A stretch of 64,000 bases of DNA, taken from assembly GCA_023898705.1 (NCBI GenBank), contig CP060235.1:186001-250000 (forward strand), read 5' to 3'. The notes beneath the pieces are model-generated. The model did not search any database. It had not been told where the DNA came from and saw nothing but the letters and a program-made list of their open reading frames with translations. The position numbers and the translations under genes are program-made. This document shows positions 28,028-36,796 of the stretch, piece by piece. Numbering within the stretch: the first letter of the stretch is position 1; each line of letters opens with the position of its first letter. The stretch comes from Alphaproteobacteria bacterium (GTDB lineage Bacteria > Pseudomonadota > Alphaproteobacteria > CAJXXZ01 > 1604HC).

Positions 28028-28934
28028 GTCGAATTCTTTCATTCTGTACATGTAAAGTCAATTTGCTTTCTCCATAAAAAGAAATGGTATATTTTTGTGA
28101 ACCCAATAAATTCAACACACTAGCTAAATTTATACCATTATGTTGCTTACGCATCAAAAACTTAACATGAGATATATCTGGAAGCATAACTATTTTGCTT
28201 TCTAAAGAAGAAATTTGAGAGTTAATAAAAACAAGATCTCTTTTCGCATTACACAATCTGTTGTTAAAATATATTGCTAACACCATACAAAACAACGAGA
28301 AAACACCGTTTAATGCAAAGGATTTTGCCAAATCAGATATACGTTTTACGAAATTCAGCTTAATTTCCTCTATCTTAACGCATAATTTGCTCTCAATAGC
28401 AGATGTTTCATAAAAGTCCAATTTATAATCCAACTCACACCACGTTCCAAACATTCTTACTTTTGGAGCTACAAATGTATATCGTTTCATTTGGTTAATT
28501 AAGTTATCTAAAACTGTATTGTTGAATTTACTCACAACTTTAAAACAAACTAAAACACCTCTAAACAATCCAAATACTGTTTTTTTATTTCCATCATCAA
28601 AAAACCATATCTCATTTTCCTGTACATCATTATTGATCATCTTTTTTAAGGCACTTACTTTTTCCAACAAAGCCCACCTTACGAATCGCTTAGTAAACAA
28701 ATCTGTAAATATCCAAATGTACCAATTCTCTACTCGTTTTTTGTAAAAATTTTTATTATGAAAAAAAAGAGACTCCTTATACTTGGCCCATTTTTTAAGT
28801 TCTAGAAAACTCATACCATCAGGTATTCTCTCACATATTATCTGACTCTGATCGTCATCTACAAGGTAATCAGCAAAAAAAGAAGTATTTTCTTTTTCAA
28901 AATTTAACAAACAAAGTATTTTTTTTAACAACAT
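27960..28934 (-). CDS. Bitopic inner-membrane protein, possible GspL / PilM-PilN-like assembly component
   Basis: I cannot assign a family with certainty. The 324-residue protein starts at ATG 28934, six bases after AGGAG that overlaps the stop of the GspF-like gene. It has a cytoplasmic N-terminal domain of about 200 residues, one membrane segment near 204-224, a short coiled coil and a ~60-residue periplasmic tail with alternating strands (YTISFYGESKLTLHV). That layout is the one of GspL, or of PilM fused to PilN. Its place directly after GspE- and GspF-like genes supports a role as the inner-membrane platform subunit. Homology is inferred from architecture and context, not from motifs. Confidence 0.5.
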   Translation of the reverse strand: MLLKKILCLLNFEKENTSFFADYLVDDDQSQIICERIPDGMSFLELKKWAKYKESLFFHNKNFYKKRVENWYIWIFTDLFTKRFVRWALLEKVSALKKMINNDVQENEIWFFDDGNKKTVFGLFRGVLVCFKVVSKFNNTVLDNLINQMKRYTFVAPKVRMFGTWCELDYKLDFYETSAIESKLCVKIEEIKLNFVKRISDLAKSFALNGVFSLFCMVLAIYFNNRLCNAKRDLVFINSQISSLESKIVMLPDISHVKFLMRKQHNGINLASVLNLLGSQKYTISFYGESKLTLHVQNERIRHEVEQLFRESNFTIIKNPCSVV

Positions 28935-28943
28935 AAACAACTC

Positions 28944-30083
28944 CTAAACAAAGAAAGAATTATACAAAGGTATCAACATAGCGTATAAAGTAATCAAGAT
29001 CAGCAGTCCTAAAAGGCAAATAGAGATGGGCTGTGCATATTCAGCTACTCTCTCCAAAATTTTAAACATTTCATTTTCAAATAATTCAGAGATAATCAAA
29101 AAACCTTCCTTTAAATTCGAAGACTTCTCATAAAGCAAAACCAATCTTGTGGCTAACGGATCTATCTTAAAAGTATCAAAAGAATCAGAAAGTAGATTCC
29201 CAGATTCTACATTTTTACATATTTTTTCTATTTTGTTAAGATTTTCTTGATTATAAATAGATTCTTTTGCAATTTCAAAAGCATCCAGAAGGTTTAAATT
29301 ATTAGAAAGCAAAATGTAAGAAACATAAAAAAAGAATGAAAAATCACGATAATCTCTATATTTTTTGATTATATGAATTTTGTTACTTTTTACCAGAAAA
29401 TAAAAAACTGAGAAACCAATTAAACTAGATAAACCTAACACACTCAGAAAATGTGAGCTAATATAAAATAAACATCGCAATATGAAAGAAACTTTTACAC
29501 CCATGTGCTTTTGTAAATCTATTATATTTGGTATAAGAAATTTTACGATCAAAGAAAAGGCTATTAGAAAAAATGCTGTTAGCAAAATAGGGTACCTAAG
29601 TTGTTTTTTTATTTTTTCCTTTCTTTCAGCAATTTTTTTATAAAAATTTGCTAAAAATTGACAAAACTCACCTAAAGAACCAACTCTATCTACTATTTTA
29701 AATATGCCAATGTTAAATTTATCAAAAAATTCGGCATTTTGTACTAGAGCTTCTCCGAACGAAAATCCTTGAGTAATCGAAGATTTTGCATCATCACAAA
29801 GAAAATTGCATTTTAAATTTGATTCCCCTATGATATCGAGAGATTTATCCAAAGTAACACCATTTTTAATGAATCGTGCCAAAAAATCAAACATGAAATA
29901 TAAATCTATGTTTTGTAACTTCTTAGTGAAATAAAAAGCTCTATTCACATAAATAGGGGCAAACCCTTTTCTAATTATTGTTTGTGATGCCTGTCTGATA
30001 TCCTTTGCTTTTACATATCCAATAATCTTTTTACCACTATTAGAAACGGCTTTGTATTTAAAAAACACTGTAACCTTTTTCAT
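28944..30083 (-). CDS. GspF/PilC-type inner-membrane platform protein
   Basis: This polytopic platform protein of type II secretion and type IV pilus machines couples the ATPase to pilin assembly. The 379-residue product has the start pattern FKYKAVSNSGKKIIGYVKAKD, two T2SSF domains and three hydrophobic spans (about 165-185, 210-230 and a C-terminal LLGLLILITLYAMLIPLYNSFF). The typical IPLYN ending of PilC/GspF is present. It is downstream of the GspE-like ATPase (73-nt gap) and immediately upstream of the GspL-like gene. Sequence alone does not decide between secretion and pilus function. Confidence 0.85.
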   Translation of the reverse strand: MKKVTVFFKYKAVSNSGKKIIGYVKAKDIRQASQTIIRKGFAPIYVNRAFYFTKKLQNIDLYFMFDFLARFIKNGVTLDKSLDIIGESNLKCNFLCDDAKSSITQGFSFGEALVQNAEFFDKFNIGIFKIVDRVGSLGEFCQFLANFYKKIAERKEKIKKQLRYPILLTAFFLIAFSLIVKFLIPNIIDLQKHMGVKVSFILRCLFYISSHFLSVLGLSSLIGFSVFYFLVKSNKIHIIKKYRDYRDFSFFFYVSYILLSNNLNLLDAFEIAKESIYNQENLNKIEKICKNVESGNLLSDSFDTFKIDPLATRLVLLYEKSSNLKEGFLIISELFENEMFKILERVAEYAQPISICLLGLLILITLYAMLIPLYNSFFV

Positions 30084-30156
30084 TTAAACCTAACCTAATA
30101 TCAGTAGTTTCAACACCTTTTGAAGACAACATAATTTTACTAAATCAAATTCCAAT

Positions 30157-31584
30157 TCACGATAAATACAAATACCTAGATACTTCTTCATAAGTAGTAG
30201 TCCCATTTTTAATTAATTCTATTGCAAACATCTCCATGGTTTTAAAGTCATCCGGAATAAAATCCAAAAACTGGCTACCTACGATCAGGTTATTTGCTTT
30301 TTGCTTTAATAACAAACATTCTGCTATTAGAACTCTTCCTTTAAAGCCAGAGTAGTGACACTCCTGGCATCCAATTGCTTTAAACATAACACTTTGACCT
30401 ATAAGTTTGCTCAAATCTTCAGAAACATCGTCAGTTAGCTCTTTACAATCACAAAGCTTTCTTACTAATCTTTGGGAAACAACACCCTTCAAATATTGAA
30501 AAATCAAGCTTTTATCTATTTTAAATTCTATAAGTCGATTGAAGACTCCTATAGCATTGCTTGTGTGCATCGTAGTAAAAACTTTATGGCCCGTCATGGC
30601 AGCCCTCATCACCATATTTGCAGTTTCTAAATCCCTAACCTCTCCTATAAGCATAATGTTAGGATCTTGCCTAAGAAGTGATTTGATTCCATTAGAAAAA
30701 TTCATATTTGGTGATTTGTTTATATCAGTTTGTCTAATAAAAGGGAGATAACACTCTACAGGATCTTCCAAAGTAACAATATTGTTTTGATGAGGATCAA
30801 AACAACTTAATAGGCTATACAGTGAAGTGGTTTTGCCAGATCCAACAGGGCCAGTAAAAATAAAAAGTCCTTCTGGCATATTAACAAACTGTTTTAAACT
30901 ATCTAAAATTTCTTCAGCATAATTCAAAGACAACAAACCTATCGGCTTACTATTTCCTAGTATTCTCAAAACCATATTTTCTCCAAATACGGTTGGATGA
31001 CAAGAAACTCGAAAATCAACTTTTTTGTTGTTCATCTTTCTTGAAAAGCTCCCGTCTTGAGGTACCCTTGTTTCTGCTATATCAAGTTCAGCCAAAACTT
31101 TTATCCTTACGCAAACATAACTCCACTTTCTTTTTTCAAATTCAAATTCTTCTTTTAATGTTCCATCTATCCTATACTTTACGAATACTTTTTCTTTATC
31201 CGGACAAAAGTGAATGTCAGATGCATTTTTTTTAAAAGCTTCTAAAAGTATTTTATCACAAAGATATTCTCCAATACTCTCATTATATTGGTTACTTTTT
31301 ATGTCAAAGTTGTGCTTTTCAAAAAATCTTTTAATATGGTTTCTAATGGAGTTTTTAGGAAAGATTTTAAAAACAATCTTAGTAAATTTGAGCAAAGAAT
31401 ATAACTCATCAGTCACATAGTGATTTTCTTCTTCAGTTGCTATTGTTAAAATTTCATTTTCAAAACTAATAGGAATTAAATTGTGTCTTATACAGAACTT
31501 TTCAGGAAAAAGTCTCAACAAGCTATCATCGACAAATACTTCATTTATATCTAACTTAGTTGCAGAAGATGAACAAAAAACCAT
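30157..31584 (-). CDS. GspE/PilB-type secretion/pilus assembly ATPase
   Basis: This hexameric ATPase powers pseudopilus or pilus extension. The 475-residue protein has a shortened N-terminal T2SSE domain and the ASDIHFCPD segment. Walker A is GPVGSGKTTSLYS, the Asp box is NIVTLEDPVE, Walker B is DPNIMLIGEVRDLETA and the His box is GHKVFTTMHTSNA. The tetracysteine zinc motif is split between LCDC and GCQECHYSGFKGR. The gene reads leftward from a divergent region I propose as oriC. No PilT-like retraction ATPase, prepilin peptidase or pilin gene is in the window. Confidence 0.9.
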   Translation of the reverse strand: MVFCSSSATKLDINEVFVDDSLLRLFPEKFCIRHNLIPISFENEILTIATEEENHYVTDELYSLLKFTKIVFKIFPKNSIRNHIKRFFEKHNFDIKSNQYNESIGEYLCDKILLEAFKKNASDIHFCPDKEKVFVKYRIDGTLKEEFEFEKRKWSYVCVRIKVLAELDIAETRVPQDGSFSRKMNNKKVDFRVSCHPTVFGENMVLRILGNSKPIGLLSLNYAEEILDSLKQFVNMPEGLFIFTGPVGSGKTTSLYSLLSCFDPHQNNIVTLEDPVECYLPFIRQTDINKSPNMNFSNGIKSLLRQDPNIMLIGEVRDLETANMVMRAAMTGHKVFTTMHTSNAIGVFNRLIEFKIDKSLIFQYLKGVVSQRLVRKLCDCKELTDDVSEDLSKLIGQSVMFKAIGCQECHYSGFKGRVLIAECLLLKQKANNLIVGSQFLDFIPDDFKTMEMFAIELIKNGTTTYEEVSRYLYLS

Positions 31585-31629
31585 TTGACTAATAGTAATT
31601 TATGTCAACCAAAATTTCTACCTTGTTAT

Positions 31630-31659
31630 AAATAATATATAAATAACTATATATTATTT
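31630..31659. repeat. 12-bp perfect inverted repeat, A/T only
   Basis: AAATAATATATA (31630-31641) and TATATATTATTT (31648-31659) are exact inverted copies around the 6-nt spacer AATAAC. The stem is entirely A-T, so it would melt easily. It could be a duplex-unwinding element beside the DnaA box, or a weak hairpin. Confidence 0.7.
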
Positions 31660-31679
31660 TTATTATTAGCTGTTAACAG

Positions 31680-31688
31680 TGTGGATAA
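31680..31688 (-). promoter_or_regulatory. Perfect consensus DnaA box
   Basis: TGTGGATAA on the plus strand is the reverse complement of the consensus TTATCCACA. It follows directly on the palindrome CTGTTAACAG and the A/T-only repeat. Another perfect copy occurs at 40637-40645, but inside the rsmE coding sequence, where it is probably chance. Confidence 0.6.
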
Positions 31689-31772
31689 ACACAAAAAGCT
31701 CAGTTTTTACATTGTGTTTGGAAAAGAAAAGTATCGTTGAAATGTTTAAAATCATTTAGTAGAATATGTGGT

Positions 31773-32342
31773 ATGAATTTTTTTAATGAACTTCAGTTTG
31801 ACTATTTAAAAGAAAAATTTGCTAAGTTTTTGAAGTCTCCTTTGACAGTGATAGGTCTTGTTTTATCTTTGTCATTACTTATATATTATATGATTTCTTT
31901 AAGCTATGCTTATCAAAACAAAACAAGTGAAAGTTTAAGAATAGAAAGAGAAAATATCGTTGAGATATACTCAAACATAGGCAAAGCAAGTAATGATAAT
32001 CTATTTAGCAAGTTTTATTTATTATTCAGTCATTTATCAGGAGCTTTTAAGTTAGAAGATTCAGTTTTTAAGAAGTTTTACACAGATGTTTCAAAAGATA
32101 AGAATTTATTTTATTTATTAGACTTATCTCAGAAATTTATTACTGAGGATAGTTTTGGTTATTTTAACTATAGGGATCAACCATGGTTTGATGCAGCCAA
32201 TTTTTTTAGATCTATATCAGAGAACAAAGTGAATGAGAATGTTTCTGTTGATAACTTAAATGAAGCAGATAGAAATGTATTAATTTGTTTGGCTGGCAAA
32301 AGGGTTACAGTCATGAATCCTTTAGGTGATCAAAATGATTAG
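31773..32342 (+). CDS. YfgM-like single-pass membrane protein upstream of bamB
   Basis: In many proteobacteria the gene before bamB-der encodes YfgM, a bitopic protein at the SecYEG translocon with a periplasmic TPR domain. This 189-residue protein from ATG 31773 has a cytoplasmic start (MNFFNELQFDYLKEKF), one membrane segment (PLTVIGLVLSLSLLIYYMI, residues ~22-40) and a helical periplasmic remainder. TPR motifs are not obvious. Architecture and gene order give the assignment. Its 3' end overlaps the BamB-like start by 8 nt. Confidence 0.5.
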   Translation: MNFFNELQFDYLKEKFAKFLKSPLTVIGLVLSLSLLIYYMISLSYAYQNKTSESLRIERENIVEIYSNIGKASNDNLFSKFYLLFSHLSGAFKLEDSVFKKFYTDVSKDKNLFYLLDLSQKFITEDSFGYFNYRDQPWFDAANFFRSISENKVNENVSVDNLNEADRNVLICLAGKRVTVMNPLGDQND

Positions 32343-33504
32343 ATTTTGTCTTGTTTTGATTATTTTGTTTTTTTACGGTTGCTCTAATGATAAAAATATA
32401 AATTGGAAAAAAACTGAGGTTAATAATGGAGAGTTCGTTATTAACTCAAAACTTGGAAGTAAAATTATTGCTGATAAGACCTCGATTCCCTTTTATAAAA
32501 TTAATAATGATGAGTTAGATCAAAATATGTTTGATTTTGGCAGTTTATTCCCAGCCCATCGACAAACAAAATCATCAAATTTAGGTTCAAGCAATTTTAG
32601 ATTGCCAGGTATTGAAAAGTACATTTCGAATTGTACAGAGTTTTCACTACCAGCAAGTGTTAAAGACAAGATTAACAGCAAGTGCGTTTCTGTTTTTGTA
32701 TTTTCTGATGCAAAAACAGATAAACTTATTGTAGGAACTGAGACGAATGAAGTCTTTGTTTTTTCTAAGTTGACTAAGCCGAATAATTCTAATTGGAAAT
32801 TGGTTTTTCATACTACGTTAAATAGTAATTTAAATAAAGCATATCTTTATAAGCAAAGACTTATACTTGTTAGTAGCCTTGGTTATGCAACTGCCTTTAG
32901 TGAGAAATGGGAACTTTTATGGAGTTATAAAAACATATCAGTAAGTGGTATTGGCCTAGTGAACTCATCTTCCTTAGACGATGAAAAGCTGATTATTTTG
33001 TCCTCTGATGGTTTTGTTTCTATTGTTGATGTAGTAAGCGGTCAAGAAAGATGGAGTTTTTCTTTTGGAGAAAGCGTACGAGATTTTGAGATTTATGCGA
33101 AGAATAGGGTTGTTTTAGTCAAAAGTAATGAAAAATTACTTGTTTTGGAGAATAATGGTTCCGTAATTTTTAGTGATAATATTGCAGGTTTGAAAAGAGC
33201 TTTTATGACAAGCAATGGGCAAGTTTTTCTTGTTATTGGAGAAAAAATTCTTGTCACATCGGTGAAGGTTTTACTTTCTGGTAAGTTTGCATTTCATAAA
33301 ATGGAATCAAGTCGGATTGATGGCACTTATTTTCTTTCCAAAAATAGATTGTGTTTTCTTACTAAGCAAGGAAAGCTCTATACGTATGGTGATCAACAGT
33401 GTTTGATCCATGATTTTGATGAAAGTGTTTTGTGTTACTTTAGAAGTTATGATGACGTAAATATTTTTATGACTAATTCTGGTATGTTGGTTTTTCCAAA
33501 ATGA
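32335..33504 (+). CDS. bamB: BamB-like outer-membrane assembly lipoprotein (beta-propeller)
   Basis: BamB is the propeller lipoprotein of the BAM complex. The 389-residue product from ATG 32335 has a signal peptide with lipobox FYGC (Cys16). A low-complexity stretch follows, and then repeated beta-blade patterns typical of PQQ-like propellers (LIVGTETNEVFVFSK, LWSYKNISVSG, LIILSSDGFVSIVDVVSGQERWSF, ENNGSVIFSD). It is sandwiched between a YfgM-like gene and der, the common yfgM-bamB-der order, and its stop overlaps the der start as ATGA. The propeller sequence is diverged, so order carries much of the assignment. Confidence 0.7.
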   Translation: MIRFCLVLIILFFYGCSNDKNINWKKTEVNNGEFVINSKLGSKIIADKTSIPFYKINNDELDQNMFDFGSLFPAHRQTKSSNLGSSNFRLPGIEKYISNCTEFSLPASVKDKINSKCVSVFVFSDAKTDKLIVGTETNEVFVFSKLTKPNNSNWKLVFHTTLNSNLNKAYLYKQRLILVSSLGYATAFSEKWELLWSYKNISVSGIGLVNSSSLDDEKLIILSSDGFVSIVDVVSGQERWSFSFGESVRDFEIYAKNRVVLVKSNEKLLVLENNGSVIFSDNIAGLKRAFMTSNGQVFLVIGEKILVTSVKVLLSGKFAFHKMESSRIDGTYFLSKNRLCFLTKQGKLYTYGDQQCLIHDFDESVLCYFRSYDDVNIFMTNSGMLVFPK

Positions 33505-34775
33505 CAAAAGTTTTTGATCACATTCCAAACGTTGTATTATTAGGAGAAACCAATGTAGGAAAGTCATCTCTTTTTAATAAATTAGTTGGTAACAAAATTT
33601 CACTTGTAGGAGACGTGGAAAACCTAACCAGAGATGTGATCGTTTATAGTTCATCTACAGGTTTTTTTAATTTGGTTGATTTGCCAGGAGTGAATAATGT
33701 ACAAGAAATTGACCATTTTTTACAAAAATTACCAAGCATAAGTGGATTTATAATTGTTATAGATGACAAAGGTTGGACGAATAAAAGTAAGCGATTTTTA
33801 CAATATGCTAACCAATCAGGGCAAAAAGTGGCCATGGTTTTAAACAAAATAGATTTACCTCATTCCATAGAGAGAAAAAAAGATTTGGATTTACATCTTA
33901 TTTCTGTCAAAAGAAATCACGGTATCAATGATCTTAATAATTACATTTCTTCTTGGTTTAATGATAAACCTGAAGATATTAAAGCTGCATCCTGGGCTTT
34001 TATAGGTAGGTCTAACGTAGGGAAATCAACTATTTTAAATCACATACTTAATCAAGAAAGATTTGTTGTTGAAAATGCTATAGGTACTACCCAAGAGGTT
34101 AATTCTGTTAAGATTGAATCTAAGAACAGGGTAATACAAGTTTATGATACTCCAGGATATAGAAAGAGCAGTAACCTATCTGACTTGGAGCAAGCTAGTC
34201 AATACAGATTGTTAAACATTTTCAAGTCTGATGTCCAAAATTTTATTGTTTTGCTCGACTTGACAAGTGGTATCACAAAAGTAGATTTCATGCTTATGAA
34301 TAAAATATGGTCTCAAGGAAAAGGATTAATTGTTGCATTAGGCATGTGGGATAAAGTAAATGATATGACAGTTTTGTCAAATGCGAAAATTGAGATACAA
34401 AAGAGATTTTATGGAGTCAAATGCATCCCTGTGTCTGGTAAGACAGGATTTGGTTTAAATAATTTGTTTAATGCTATGACTTTAGTAGAGTCATTAATGA
34501 AAAAGAAGATCAAGACTTCTGAATTAAATAAGTGGTTTGAAAAAATGAAAAATAAGGATGTAGTCTCATCTTATGGAATTAAGTATATTACTCAAGTTGG
34601 AACTTCTCCTCCATCTTTTATGTTTTTTACTAATAAGGAGTTGGATGCTACTAAATTGAGGTTTTTAGAGCATAGTATGGCAGAATTTTTTAATTTAAGT
34701 GGAGTACATCTAAATTTGCTTATGGAAAAAAAGGATAGAAAAAAATTGATCAAAAGTAATAAAACTAGAAAATAG
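33501..34775 (+). CDS. der: Der (EngA) tandem GTPase, 50S ribosome assembly
   Basis: Der is a ribosome-biogenesis GTPase with two G domains and a KH-like C-terminal domain. The 424-residue protein shows P-loops GETNVGKSS (~15-23) and GRSNVGKST (~168-176), TRDV, and G3 motifs DLPG and DTPGY. The first G4 is NKID. The second G4, normally NKWD, reads GMWD near residue 281, and the region after DLPG in domain 1 is shortened compared with usual Der. The C-terminal basic region is present. These changes suggest relaxed nucleotide specificity or altered cycling in one domain. The ATG overlaps the bamB stop. Confidence 0.92.
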   Translation: MTKVFDHIPNVVLLGETNVGKSSLFNKLVGNKISLVGDVENLTRDVIVYSSSTGFFNLVDLPGVNNVQEIDHFLQKLPSISGFIIVIDDKGWTNKSKRFLQYANQSGQKVAMVLNKIDLPHSIERKKDLDLHLISVKRNHGINDLNNYISSWFNDKPEDIKAASWAFIGRSNVGKSTILNHILNQERFVVENAIGTTQEVNSVKIESKNRVIQVYDTPGYRKSSNLSDLEQASQYRLLNIFKSDVQNFIVLLDLTSGITKVDFMLMNKIWSQGKGLIVALGMWDKVNDMTVLSNAKIEIQKRFYGVKCIPVSGKTGFGLNNLFNAMTLVESLMKKKIKTSELNKWFEKMKNKDVVSSYGIKYITQVGTSPPSFMFFTNKELDATKLRFLEHSMAEFFNLSGVHLNLLMEKKDRKKLIKSNKTRK

Positions 34776-34823
34776 ATTCTGTTTAGTATAGAGCATTGTT
34801 TACTAAGGTTTTGGTACCATAAA

Positions 34824-35366
34824 TTAAAATTCTTCTTCTTGAATTACATTTCCTGTTTGGTCTAATTGATTCCAAATTCCAGTTTTATATCCATCTGTAT
34901 AGGTTCCGATTTCAAAAATTTGATTTGACTTAGGGTAATAAGTTATGGATTTTCCATCCAACACATCGTTTTTATAAGTTTCCTCTTTAATCAAGTACTG
35001 ATCTGCAAAGATATAAAAAACACCAGATTTTTTTCCATTTTTATAATTCCCAAACTGTTTTAGCATATTTTTTTCAAATTGATACATTGGACCATCTAGT
35101 TGTTCATTGTGATAATTCATGATTAATTGTAAAAATCCGTTATCATATATTTCAACGGGACCTTCTACTATTCCATCTACATAACTAACTCTTTGGACTA
35201 TTTGACCATCAGAGTAATAAATACTAATCCCGTTTTTCTTACCACCTTGTAGTATGTGTTTTTCTTTTATTTGTCCGCTTTGATCTAGGATTTCAGATAC
35301 CTCTGGATTAGGGTTATCATTAGGTTTACAAAGCATTTGTGCTTTCAAAATTGTTTCTATATTCAC
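34824..35366 (-). CDS. MORN-type repeat protein near vgrG
   Basis: The protein is made of MORN_2-like repeats of about 22-25 residues (KKNGISIYYSDGQIVQRVSY, VEGPVEIYDNGFLQLIMNY, KKSGVFYIFADQYLIKEETY, LDGKSITYYPKSNQIFE, YKTGIWNQLDQTGNV). Such repeats are annotated in YwqK-family proteins, some of which neighbour toxins. The start is unclear: GTG 35366, TTG 35390 and ATG 35336 are possible, and none has a strong ribosome-binding site. There is no signal peptide. It lies downstream of a secreted protein gene and near vgrG, so an effector or immunity role is conceivable but unproven. Confidence 0.7.
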   Translation of the reverse strand: MNIETILKAQMLCKPNDNPNPEVSEILDQSGQIKEKHILQGGKKNGISIYYSDGQIVQRVSYVDGIVEGPVEIYDNGFLQLIMNYHNEQLDGPMYQFEKNMLKQFGNYKNGKKSGVFYIFADQYLIKEETYKNDVLDGKSITYYPKSNQIFEIGTYTDGYKTGIWNQLDQTGNVIQEEEF

Positions 35367-35470
35367 TTCATCAAAGATAATATATAACAAAGGTTAAATT
35401 TGTTTCTCAGCCTTACAAAGTTATCAATTTTTGATTAGAAGTGCGAGCGATAGAATTTAAATGACCCAAT

Positions 35471-36796
35471 TCAAACTATCATTTTAGGTGTTAAGTTTAA
35501 TATTGTAGTTGGGCGGAAGTTATCAAAATATGCGTTGTATCTTACATCTATTGTCTTGTGTAAATCATTTATTTCTTCACCAGTTGCATTCTTCACTACG
35601 TCAAGTAACCCCATTAATCCGTCTCTCAACTTTACTTTTTCATTATTATGTAGATCTCCAATTCGTGTGTACGCTAATAGCGCCATCTTCCATAGTATAT
35701 CCAACTTCATTATAGATTCTTCATCTGTTTTTTCTTGCAATTCCTCGTATAGAGCTTTTACTACATTGGATACTCTACCATCATGATCCCTCATGAGATT
35801 GGAATAGCTGCCATCCATAACTCTACTGTTTAATACTGAAAGCATTTTTTCACTTGCTGTTGGTTTGTCTTCATCAGACAAGGTTTCATCTGCTTTTCTA
35901 ATGGATAAGTAGGAGTATAATCCCTCCATCAGCGTCTTAACAGCATCATCATTTCTGCATACTTCCTTACATGCAGATATATGTTCGTAATGCATTATAG
36001 CTAGTTGCATTGCCTCTAGTGGATTTTTCATGAGTTTGAAAAAGCTTCCCATTCCTGATTCATTATCCAAACCACGGTGGGAAGTAAAGTTTTCGCTATA
36101 TTGTTCTTGGAACTCTTCAGCTAATTTTGCATCTAGTTCAGGTTTGTCTAAATCTTTATACTCCTCAAATGCCCAATCAATAAGATCATTTGTGTTAGTT
36201 AGCCAAAATGCAGAGGATTCTGTTATGTATTTCATGTCTAGTTTGACGGTTTTAATTAACTTTTCTAAAACTTTATATGCCTCTGGATATTCTCGTTTGA
36301 TTAATTCAGCATTCGCATTTAACTTGTCTTTTGCTATATACGAGTATTTTACTATCGCTGTACATTGTTTAGCAACTTCTGCTTCTAATTCTTCCATACT
36401 CATTTTGTTGTGATCATCTAATACTTCCAAAGAAAAACTTGGGTCTGGATCAAACATGCACAATTCAATCAAAGGTCTTTTTTCTGGATCAAGCTCAAAA
36501 TCCTTGAATTGTGGATTATCTCTCATATATCCTCTATCTTTTTTGTAACCAACAATAGTATCATCAACTTCATCCTTAGTTTTTTGCATAAGTTCTGGTG
36601 TGTATTTAGATTCAAAATCATTAGTTTTAAACGTCAACTCCGTAACAAGGCTACCAAACCTACTAGCATTTCCACCAAACATATGATCACAAAAAGCATC
36701 CCGCTTTTTAACAAATTCCAATTTAACAGAACACTCATCCCCAGCATGCACACTCACATTGGAAACTAAAAGCAACAATAACAAAGATTTTTTCAT
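35471..36796 (-). CDS. Secreted protein of unknown function, divergent from vgrG
   Basis: I recognise no family in this 441-residue protein. It has a clear Sec signal peptide (lysines, then a leucine run, cleavage likely after SVHA at residue 18). The mature protein is acidic and mostly helical, with cysteines that could form disulfides (CSVKLEF, FCDHMF, ELCMFD, ISACKEVC). AGGAG precedes ATG 36796. It is divergent from vgrG across 82 nt, and the MORN-repeat gene follows downstream on the same strand. The export signal implies a periplasmic or outer-membrane-side location; a role as effector, immunity protein or unrelated factor cannot be told apart. Confidence 0.75.
   Translation of the reverse strand: MKKSLLLLLLVSNVSVHAGDECSVKLEFVKKRDAFCDHMFGGNASRFGSLVTELTFKTNDFESKYTPELMQKTKDEVDDTIVGYKKDRGYMRDNPQFKDFELDPEKRPLIELCMFDPDPSFSLEVLDDHNKMSMEELEAEVAKQCTAIVKYSYIAKDKLNANAELIKREYPEAYKVLEKLIKTVKLDMKYITESSAFWLTNTNDLIDWAFEEYKDLDKPELDAKLAEEFQEQYSENFTSHRGLDNESGMGSFFKLMKNPLEAMQLAIMHYEHISACKEVCRNDDAVKTLMEGLYSYLSIRKADETLSDEDKPTASEKMLSVLNSRVMDGSYSNLMRDHDGRVSNVVKALYEELQEKTDEESIMKLDILWKMALLAYTRIGDLHNNEKVKLRDGLMGLLDVVKNATGEEINDLHKTIDVRYNAYFDNFRPTTILNLTPKMIV

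Larger units (their letters stand above)
31618..31736. other. Candidate replication origin (oriC) in a divergent A+T-rich intergenic region
   Basis: This 119-bp space separates leftward and rightward transcription units. It contains a near-pure A/T block with a 12-bp inverted repeat (31630-31659), the palindrome CTGTTAACAG (31670-31679), a perfect DnaA box (31680-31688) and an arm pair AAACACAA/TTGTGTTT (31687-31719). Genes to the left are mostly on the minus strand. Hand counts of G and C on scattered 60-nt lines suggest plus-strand C-excess to the left and G-excess to the right, with exceptions. Only one consensus box is seen, so the call is tentative; a divergent promoter region is the alternative. 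Confidence 0.4.

Noticed and set aside
31687..31719. AAACACAA/TTGTGTTT arms identical to the tRNA-Cys terminator stem at 43898-43922
   Set aside because: An 8-bp match in A+T-rich DNA is easily coincidental. The loops and flanks differ, so I do not call a shared element.
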